A stretch of 64,000 nucleotides of DNA from Clavelina lepadiformis (lineage: Eukaryota > Chordata > Ascidiacea > Aplousobranchia > Clavelinidae): contig NC_135242.1 in the NCBI RefSeq assembly GCF_947623445.1, positions 4,960,001 to 5,024,000 on the forward strand, written 5' to 3'. The position numbers were made by a program, and so were the translations under genes. The notes beneath the pieces were generated by a model that was not told the origin of the DNA, searched no databases, and saw only the letters and a list, made by a program, of their open reading frames with translations. Positions 22,395 through 33,000 of this stretch are shown one piece after another. The stretch's first letter is position 1, and every line of letters begins with the position of its first letter.

Positions 22395-22652
22395 GGCTAC
22401 GATACTGTGCGCTGATAATATATTTTTCCAAACTGTAAAAAAACATTAACCAAGTGAAACTGGTCAGGCGACAGGCTTAATCAATATGAGGTCAATAAAA
22501 GTTCGACTTTGATAAGAGCAATCTCAGAAATAATGAACGTACGGGGCCATGGTTTAGTGGCAAAGCGCCTGTCTAGTAGCAGAGCACGCTTTGATCGCTG
22601 GAGAACACATAAAATAAACTTTTTTCTGGACCAAATGCGATTTTAAAAAGTA

Positions 22653-22686
22653 GGTCACGCAGCCCATTGTTAAAAAATTAGGCGGT
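22653..22686. repeat. Truncated ninth array unit (array end)
   Basis: About 34 bp beginning GGTCACGCAGCCCATTGTTA match the start of a unit, after which similarity is lost. This marks the right border of the array. Confidence 0.75.
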
Positions 22687-24073
22687 TACGTTAGGAAAGT
22701 GGGTATATGCAAAAGTAGATTATTTATGGTTTAATTGAAGTTGTATTTATATTAGAAAGTAGATTTAGGTACTGTGATATAAAATTTAAGTTAGGTTAAT
22801 AAGGAAATGTAAAAATTCGCTTTGAACGAACGATTTTTTCCTGTGAAATAGTGGCAGCCGATTTTAAAAAGATTCATTCATTTTGTTCTCATTATTAAAA
22901 TACCCAGCGGAGAGACCTGAAATTTTCAATTCAAAAATGGTAAAAACTAAAATGTTCTAAACAGTTCAATGTTTACATCTCGTCGTTTGGCTTCGAGACG
23001 ATTATGTCATTATTCTGTTAGTCACGTATGGAGTGAACTTTGCTGTATTTCAATCTGTAAACGAACTAAGTCACTAGCACAAAAGCGAAAAAACGTAACA
23101 ATACCGTGGATTTAGGTCTCGCCTTGAGCCGGTGTATTAAGACTCAACAATTAACACCAACAACAAAGCTCCACTCCTGAACAATACCACGGAAATGAAA
23201 CAAAATGCAAATAAAACGACAACTTCCTAACAACCCCCGAAAAAATCCTTCACTTAGTGCGCTTGTGATGTACTACCGTCGTACTATACATTTTCCCTTC
23301 ACAATAAAATAATGGCAGTTCTTAACTAACTTATTTTTACGTTAAGACGTTTACGTTACGTTTTTACGTTTCTTTGTAATAAAAAAAAACGCAGAAAATA
23401 TTGCAAACACCTGCTGTATGGGAAAGAATTACCTAAAATTCGAGAAAATTAAACACAGCAATTGTTAATGAATAAAAAGTTGCAGGCACTTGACAAAGTA
23501 GAGCCAATCCACACGGAACATCGGAGGCTGTAGTCTTACGCACGTTTGCATGAGGTAAGCTTTGTTCGTCGCTAATATCATCTGCAGCAACAGAAAAACA
23601 ACCAAAAAAGGAACAAGAAACCGGCGCTGCCGAGCTCACGGCTTGCTTCTCCCAACATGGAGCACTCGTTTAAGAAACGTCTTAACCTCGGCGTAAATCT
23701 CCTGAGAACATAAATGTAAATAACAATGTTGCCAAAAATAAACAAACACCCTAAATGCAAGACAGCAATCGCTAAGCCAACTAAGTCTTTGTGAAAAGTA
23801 CGTTATTGTAACGGCGGTAAAAACTTCTTTGTACGCCTACTAATGCCAATACAATACTGAACCGCGCAAAAAGAATCCTATTAGATCAATAAACACACTA
23901 AGCACCACACAATTGAAATCAAGTCATCTAGTAATAACTCATCATGCCGCCGTATAATGATAAGTTTCAAGACTTAACTGTGAACGTGGCACTGTATTAA
24001 CTCTCTTGGTAAGAAGTTTGTCATTTTTAAATGATGAAAAGTTCTTGCGGCATAAAGAAAGTATTTAAGTCGG
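22687..24073. other. Spacer between array and ATAD2 3' end
   Basis: AT-rich with no supported gene. A short patch near 23335-23370 repeats TACGTTT. Two minus-strand open frames here (around 23433-23760) overlap and show no family resemblance. Part of the stretch may be the ATAD2 3' untranslated region. Confidence 0.6.
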
Positions 24074-27000
24074 TCAGTGTGTTACCTGTGTCATCTGTGT
24101 CTTGTCATAGCTGTGTCGATGGCGATGAATTCGTCTTGCTAAATTCGAATACAGCCTTTCGAGTTGCTCCACTTTTAACAACGACGTCGCCTATGGAACC
24201 AAGAGAGAGGTCTTCAATATATAGTGTTACTTTATATTAAGAGATTTATATCATTACTGATACTATGAAGTAAGTTTATATCACTTAACAATACACGGCA
24301 AGTTATCATAAGCCTTGTGTCGTTTGGTCAAAGGTAAAAGTTTAGAAAATACACTACCTGCACAGTGAATTGAAATATATCTTTCAATTTCTGTTCGTCG
24401 ACCGCTAGTGGGGGAGGCGGGGGGATTACAATAACGGGAACGCTTTCTTTCTCCAGCCCAACCGATTTCTTGCGAGGTCGTAGAGTCATGCCAGATCCTG
24501 AACTAGAATCCTCTTTGCTGGGTTCTGCTAAAGAGCGTATATTTTAATAATTACGCCAACTCCACCATACAGTAGCTTAAGCTAACAACGTTAATTACCC
24601 TAACAAAATTAAATAATCACCTGTAAAAAAATAAACAATCTACCACATCTACATATAGCAAGCAAAAGCAATTAAATTTGAGTATTTAATTAACTTGTAT
24701 ACCTGCAGTAGATTGTATATAACCATTACTGTCGGAATTGCTTTATCTAAATAGTTCATAAAAACTGCTTTAAACAAATATAACAAAAATTGTTTGTGAA
24801 ATACAACCTTCAGGATCTTCAGTGTTTGGATTGTCTTCGGGCTTCATCTCTGCTGTCTCAATTTCTTCTTGTTTGTTTTCAGCTTGGGTGCACATTTCAT
24901 CGCTGTCCGAACTATCGGAACTGCTGTCGCAGCTACCTGATTGAGGCCCCTTCGCTCCCTCTACTTCATTCGATGCTTCTTCCGCATCATCCGCTTGTGA
25001 GGTCTCTGGAGACGACAACTGTGACATGCCCTGCTCCATTTCCACATCCATGGTCTCCGTAGCAAGGTCAGCGGGGGTTTTAGTTTCTCCGTTTGTCATG
25101 GATTCCGGCCATGTTTGAGCGTCTTCCTCGATGTTTTCCGTTTTAGGTGGTGATGGCGCGTCCCCACTGGGTCCGACCCTGTTGAAAACATCGTCGTGGG
25201 GGGCTTCGTCACTCTCCACAACCCCGTTGAATGAGTGACTTTCTCCAGATTTGTTCGGGTCAGCATCATCCACCTCGTCCAACTCTGTTTGTTCGTTCTG
25301 GTCTTCGTCTGATCTGTCGTCTTCAATCTGAAAACAATATAAATATATATACAGTACTGTATTTACAAAATAAACATATCTAAAATAAAACATGCTCAAA
25401 AATTATATTGATTAGAAATCAAAAAATAGTTTGACTTTTGAAAAGCTCATCTGGAAAATTAAAATGCAGACAAAAACGTTGGAAAATTAGAAAATAACGA
25501 AAAGCCTACAACACCCGGTATTCCCAGGCGGTCACCCATCCAAGTACTAACCGGGCCCATCGGCACCGCCCATCACCCACCCATGCACATCCCTAAAACA
25601 GCAACATTGAGTTGAGACCCGCGACGCTCGAATATAATCGTCGTCTCAGCGAGAGACATTCGCCTACGACCATACCACGTTGAGTACACCCCATCTCGTC
25701 CGATCTGGGAAGTTAAGCAACGTCGGGCCCGGTTAGTACTTGGATGGGTGACCGACTGGGAATACCGGGTGTTGTAGGCTTTTTCTCAATCTCAACTGTT
25801 TCATTTATCTAACTTGGTCGCTGAAACTTACTTTAAAGTACAGTAACAGCACACAATGTAAAAAAACACTCTCTAAAAGTAAAACCTACTCTGCTTTTCT
25901 TCTTGTATCTTCGCACAACACCAGATGCCCACGCTGATCTTCTTCGCTTTCTTCGGTAGTGATTGTGTGGGACTTTTGCCAGGGAGTCGGAAACTTTTCT
26001 CTCACCGTTAATTTGTTCTGAAAAGATATCTTCTAGTTCTGTTAACTTCACAGTGACATTGGCGAACTTTACAACTTTATCTAGCGTATTGCTAAATTTA
26101 AAGACTCAACACTAATAATCAGCGAAAGTGAAAAAGTTTCGGGGTAATTTAGTCATGAAAGGTGAGAGTTGGCGTCTGCGCGTATTACTTTTAGGTTAAT
26201 GTGCTATTGTGACGTCCGCACTCCCGTAGATTAGTGTTTTTCATTTAGACTTCAGAGTACGGCTGGTTAATTAATGTGTCAGAATAACTCAATAAATGCA
26301 CAATTCTCACACTGCGCAGTGTTTAACTCAACTCTAAAACTGCAATGAGTTAAGTTTTTAAAAGCTGAAACTAAGTAACCACCTGAATTTTCGGGCTTGC
26401 AAGCAGGTCCGTTTGGAGGTAGGACGTTAAAATAGGATGGAGCGAATTTCAATGGATCTGCGTTTCTCTTGCGCCTAGCTTCGTTGACTTCATTGCACAA
26501 CCGTTCAAAACCAGGATCCAAATCTTCCTGTACTATTGCTTGGGCGATGTCTTTGAGTAAACACGCTCGGTGTCGAATCGCTTTGTCTGCGTAAGCACAA
26601 TAAACGTAAGCAAAGGAAGCAAGTTAAATTTTTAGCACTTTTTTTAAGTTAGAGTTTACCCTCTGCACAGTGATCAGGGTTGTATTCCAAAGCGTTACTA
26701 CAAATGAGGTTGATGTCCATGAGAAAAGATGCCACGTTGTTGTACTTATGCTGGTCTATTTTGTTCATCATGCTCGATATGTCCATGGGATGATCGATTA
26801 CATCCATGTAATCGGTCACTTCTTCAGTGTCAACAGGTTTCAGAAACACCTGTAACGAGTCGAACGAAAACTAGACAGTTAAAAATTGCCAAATGCCATA
26901 TAATTTGTGCAATGTAAGAGCAAAGTTCAGCCATTCAAGCAAGTTTTGACGACCACACTAAAATGCTAATTCATCAATTATAATGTGTTAGTAATACGTA

Positions 27001-30000
27001 AATATCCATACGTTAATTATTATACATCTTGATATTATTCAAAATTTCAGCTTACTTTGAATCTTCGATCCCGAGCTAGCCTTGTCAGGACATCACGAAG
27101 AAAGAGTCTTAAGTTCCTCATCGTTGTCTCCTCCTCCTGTTCAAGTCTTGCAAGTTCCTTGCCACTTAACTTTGGAGGTGGTTCGGAAGGTGCTTTCTCC
27201 AGAATTTCCATTGATCTCATTTCTATCGACAAATGATAAGAAACAATTTACATTCCGCGCAGCAAGTCCTGAATATTCCAGATTTGTTGAAATTACGTTA
27301 AGATTTGTTTGTGTTATTCTTTCTTTTTGCCAAAGACTGAGTTCTTTTCAGACTTTGAAGATTCTAGTATTGAGACACCACATTCATGAATATTTTAGTA
27401 CAAGTTGTAAAGTTTAATGATTTACTCTTTTTGAGTTTATACACAGGAGGTTTCACAGCAAACTGAAGAAAGATTGGAGCAAAGAAAGCTGTCCTTTCTT
27501 CAACCGTTGGAGTTCTCATTGTATAAACTTCTTTGAGACGTTTATTGAAAAACTTTGATAAGGAAAGAGGAATTTCCTTATACACACAATCAGTGGTAGC
27601 TACAGAAACAAACAACAAGGACCATAGTAATAAATGCTTCTGATTTTACCTAGTCTGTTTAAAAACTTTTCACTCACGAAAAACATTGTCAGCGCTTAAC
27701 ATGATCAAGAACGAGTAATACATAGATGCTGAGATAAAAACATACCACAATTTTGCTACTTAATTTTAAGCACCTATAAGCAGAACTGAAGTGTGGGCAG
27801 GCAAGGTCCTGAGAAGCGATTCAAATATATAATGAATTGTGGCACTTGCACTCTCCCACCACATAGTGGCATTAGGAAGATAAATAATGCTTGGGGAAGT
27901 TCTTCTCGCTTCTCGAAACACCTTCAATTTGTAACATGACAAAATAACGTTAATGCAAATAAAACAACAGACAAGATAATATAATAAGCATGTTGCAATG
28001 CATAAACAGTAAACGCTAACTGTGGACTTAGATTCAGAGAAAGGTTACACCATGGATTAAATACATACTAAAGCACAAGCTTCTTCTGGCGAGCGGGTAC
28101 TCGTGCCGTATAAGGCAGGTAAGTCAAGCAAATGAACAGGTATGCCTTCGAGGTCGTGTAACAAGGCAGGTGCAAGATGAGTTGTTTGACCATCTTGTGG
28201 GCCTCCACACAATAAAAACCTCGGCCTGTGAACAGTTGATTCCCTGACAAAGTAGACACACTGGTAAGTTACAGATTCATGCAACAAAATGGCATGGGTT
28301 AATCAAAACAAAAAATGAACTTATTCCAAACAGAATGGTAGTAACAGAGTACCATTGCAATGGCAAAAGTTCCAACCTATAAGCGAAATTTGACATTCCA
28401 GACAGAAGCGACTGAGGTACTGATAAGCCATTTGGTGGAAGCAGAATATGCTGCTCGCCATTTTCATCATCATCATCATCGAAGTCACTGTCAGAATCAC
28501 TCTGTTCTTGGGTGGTTGCATCCGCACTTGGATTTGTGTTTGTAGACTGGTTATGATCGGTGCTTTCATTCGATCTTGACTTCATGACTTTGGAAGTTTC
28601 TGCACAATAATTGTGAAATAAAATTGTTTGCCAAATCTCAAAGAATAAATCCTTTCACTTAACAGACTAAGACAACATAACGAACATAAAATGGCAGAAA
28701 AATAAAGGCAGAGCTAGTTTGCAAAAGCAACTGTCACGCCCAACACTTACTTAACACCACAGGAAACAACTTGGCTAACTTCATAACAGATTGTACCAAT
28801 GCATTGTGCAAAAGTGGACGAACTGATTGATGCAATGCTTGCCCTGGAGAGGCATCAGACCTTTGAGCAGTGGGCACTATGTTCTGGTGGAAAAAAAAAC
28901 ACTGCTAATGTAACTTGCATTTATATTTCTTGAATTTAGGTGTGTTATGTTAATTACAAGAACTTGCATACAAATTAAAATTTATTAACCTAAATCTGCG
29001 TATCCTGTTTCACTAATTTATTCTAGAGATGTGCTACGAAACCAAATATTTTATTTCATTTAGGTCGGCATAAACAAATCTCGAATCTATTCGTTTCATC
29101 ACCAATAATAAAAGTTTATCCAACAGTTATTTGTTATGTTATGTTACAACAATCTCGTTTGTAACATGATGCACTCACTACATCAACGGCTCCATTTCAA
29201 AAGCATCATGTTTAAATCGCGAATGAAAAAGTAAAACTGTCAGGTAAAAGACCTTCATTGTAAGAAATTTTGATGCTATTTGAGCTGAGACAGGAAACTA
29301 GGTCTTCCTTATACAGAATAAATTATTTTGTGTTCGAGTTCGCCATTGCTAATACACACATTCACCCGAATCTTCAACACACGAGTCGGAGTCTACATGA
29401 TCCCAAACGAATCTATTCTGATGTTCATCACTACCAACTTACCTGCATAGCTTTATAGAAGTCTGCAACTTTAACATTAATGGAATCAACATCAAGCTTC
29501 AGCTTTTCACTAGTGCCATAGATTTGAGGATATCGCCGCCGCAAAGCAACTAATGCAGATTCAGCACAGAGTGTCTATAAAATAATAAACGCTTTAGTTG
29601 AACCGCTGCACGTGATGAAGTTCAAACAGAGCTTCTTGAAACTCTGTAGACAGTCATAAATATATGAGTGTTCACCATAATGTCAGCTCCACAATAGCCA
29701 ACAGTTTTTTCAGCAAGTTGATCAACAAAATTGTTTGAAAGTGGAGGTAACCATTTGCTTGTGTGTATTCTTAAAATTTCACGACGGGCCTGAAGAGGCA
29801 ACAATAGAAAGTTAACAGCATGCTAAAGGCCAGGCAACATTTCTCGAGTAACAACTCACGTTTTTGTCAGGAAGAGGAAAAGCAAATTCTCTGTCAAACC
29901 TTCCTGGCCTACGCAGTGCCGGATCAATTGAATCAATCCTGTTTGTGGCACCTAAACAATACACAGCAGAATTATTACACATGTAAGTGTACATGAGATC

Positions 30001-33000
30001 AAATAAACTGTCAAGAAAACATAATCACACAATAATCTTACACACATGTTACAATATCGGTCTAATCGGTGCCAGTAATTTTGTACCAATTACAATAATT
30101 TCCCCTCTGTTGTCCAAACCATCCATGAGGCCGAGAAGAGTTGATACAATAGATGAGTGAATCTGATCTTGCCTCGATGATCTTACCGGAGCCAAGCCAT
30201 CGATTTCATCAAAGAAAATAATAGCTGGCCTCATTTGGTAGGCCTGCCATCATGAAAATGCATCAGAAACAAATCAAAAAAGTGAAACTACACACTATAC
30301 TCTATGCTTGTAACTGCAAAAAATATTATGCCACAATAATTAAAATATACACGACAGCTTGTAAGAGATTCTACCTGGTCAAAGAGAAGCCGGAGTTGCC
30401 TTTCTGATTCACCGACCCATTTACTGAGACAATCGGCTCCCTTCCTCATGAAAAATGCAACTTTCCTTGATTCCGATGAACATTCATTTGCAAGAGCCCT
30501 GGCCATTAGGGTTTTACCAGTTCCAGGGGGTCCATAAAATAAGCAGCCTCTGTCATTGTTTAGAGAGTGTTTATATGTCAATGTAAATATGAAAAAAGAC
30601 GCAACTATAGACACCTCATATGAACTCACCGTGGGGGATTGATGTGAAATTTTTGGAACACTTCCGGGTAAAGAAGAGGAAAGACAACCATTTCCTTTAA
30701 GGATCTAACGTGTGATTTGTGTCCACCAATAGATTCAAACTTCACCTACAAACGCACAAACATTAAATATGTATATTTACTATTATTTTCAAAAACATTT
30801 ACTTATTATTGTTACAACCAAGTCATAACAAGATGTCAAACTAACTTACAATAAAAAACTTACTGATTTGTCGACATTCATGGGGTCAATGTCTGCAAGC
30901 GAAGACCCAATCTTTCTTCGCTCATTTGCAAACCCATGGGAAGCAAGTTCATTCATTGTTAAATTCATAGGTAGGCATCTATGAAGTACAATTTGGCTCA
31001 CTAATCTCACCTCAGCCTGACTTCATTGCAATGCATAAGTTAGAGCAAGTCATTACGTCTATCTCAGATTCCAATCATAAACAAATCGTTATTCGGTTCT
31101 TTAAACTTTATGGGTAACTTGTGGGTTACAATGAAACATAAAAGTAATACCTGTTCCTGGCTTTGGCAAGACTTTTCTTCTTTCGCTTTTCAAATTTGGT
31201 TTCGTCATCGTCACCAGAAGAAGAACTTGTGCTGGATGCTCCCTTACACCAAAAAATTGTTTATATTGAAATAAAATACCAACTATTATTTAGGAGCTCC
31301 TTTTTGGGCAGAGGGCCATAAAATGAAAACTGTGAAGAGAAACCAACCAAAAAGGATGGCTATTGTGACGTCATCATGCTTTTTATGAGCTTATTTGTAC
31401 TGATTAATAACGTGAAAGTGTATATCATAATAAAGGTTTCGTGTTTTTTAAAATATTTATCACAGGGGGTTTCGTGACAATCCCCAAAGACCAACACAGG
31501 CTTGGTGACAAAAAAGGTGAAAAAGTGCTGATTTAATTAATATGAAGCAAAAATGGACTAATTTTACACCAAAAATTTTGATTGACAATCTTGACACTGC
31601 AAGCGGGTAAGGAACTTAGTAATGATAAATAAAGAATCACCTGGGAATTTGTGCGCCTCTGCTTCCGTTGATAAGGACTTGATGGATGCTGCTGTCCCCT
31701 CCCAGCAGCAGGGTGACGTCTTCTTTTATGAACAGCAGGAGTAGGCAAATGATCAAAAATGCCTCGGGAAGGTTGCCGAGTTTGCTGTTGTATCTCTGTC
31801 GAGGATATGAAATGTACTAAATGGGTAAAACATTGCAAAATATGGCATTGGCTGAATAATAATTTATTCCGAATGACACAAACATTTACAAACAACCGTA
31901 AATCCTGTTGATGAAATTATGTAAGACTAGTGTGAATTAATCTTGGAATAGGCACCCAGTTTCCCATTGTTCTGACAACAAAAATTAAATTAATCGGTGT
32001 TTCTGTTTGCCTGCAAAGTTCGTATTCTTTTTTGTTTGTCCATTTAAATAGGCTACCTGCATGCTTTGAATCCGCAGTAAGCAAACTCGCCACTGGCTGT
32101 CTTGGTATCATAATAATACATAATCGATTTGTTACCTTCTTTAATTCTTAAAACACATCACAACAGAAAACTAAAAAGTCTTTTGCTTCAAATTAAAAAT
32201 GCTTGGTTTCAAATACGATAATATTTGTTTGTTTTTGATATTTTTATGCACTATTCAATGATAAAGAGTGCTCATATTCGTGCAGATAAATTTTTTCAAT
32301 CATATCCACAGAAGAACTGTGACTTGAAAGCAGAATGACTCCAGGGGACATGTGAAGATAAAAACAACTCAAACTTTTCTGGGCGTCCAACGTAAGCAAG
32401 CACACACAATAACATGTTTTTTGGTAAATCACAGTGTGTTTTCAAGCTGTTTTTAATTTTTGACAATATTACACTTATTAATATATTATTATTGATGGAA
32501 ACCTTATTGGAATTAATTGTAGTAAATCAATCATTAGTGTGTCGTATTTATCTTGTTAGCATGATTAATGCGCCGCTGGTTAATAAATTTTGGAAACCAC
32601 TGCCCTATAAGAAAAAACTATGTGACACAGAAGAAGCACAATAGAGCAAAACTCACCATATACTAGACGAAGTGGCTGAGCTCTCTTGGTTCGAAGCGAG
32701 TATCTCCTCCTGCTCCTTTGTGGAACTTCATCATCATCCTCATCTTCTTCATCATCATCGTCATCGTCGTCATCATCTTCTTCCTCATCGTCATCATCTG
32801 CAAATAATTTATCGATCACTCCCATTGCATCGTGCTTTAAATATTTAGACTATAGCAGTAAAGCGATAACTGTTTTACCATCTTCATCTTTGTTCTTCTC
32901 ATCACCCATTTCCGCTTCCTCCCCTTCTCCTTCAGAATGTCCGGATGCCTCAACATCATTTTGGTTGGGAATAACTTCTTCATCATCATCGAAAAACCTG

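Larger units (their letters stand above)
18050..22652. repeat. Tandem array unit 8, split by a 2-kb insertion
   Basis: The left part (18050-19809) holds microsatellite (about 18235-18321), 5S, tRNA-Asn and tRNA-Val. The right part (21828-22652) holds the spacer, tRNA-Thr and the Thr(AGT) half. They match one continuous unit broken within GGACCTTAAGCGTG, and CCTTAAG is present on both sides of the inserted DNA. This unit differs more from the others than they do from each other, as expected for the array edge, where homogenisation is weakest. Confidence 0.88.

Noticed and set aside
1-22686. CRISPR-like array
   Set aside because: The repeats are 2.4-kb units with rRNA and tRNA genes in a eukaryotic context; no short repeat-spacer pattern or cas genes.
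25096-25326. Second minus-strand frame within ATAD2 exon 27
   Set aside because: Alternative frame of the real coding exon; only the frame giving [10 protein letters not shown] fits the phases of both neighbouring exons.
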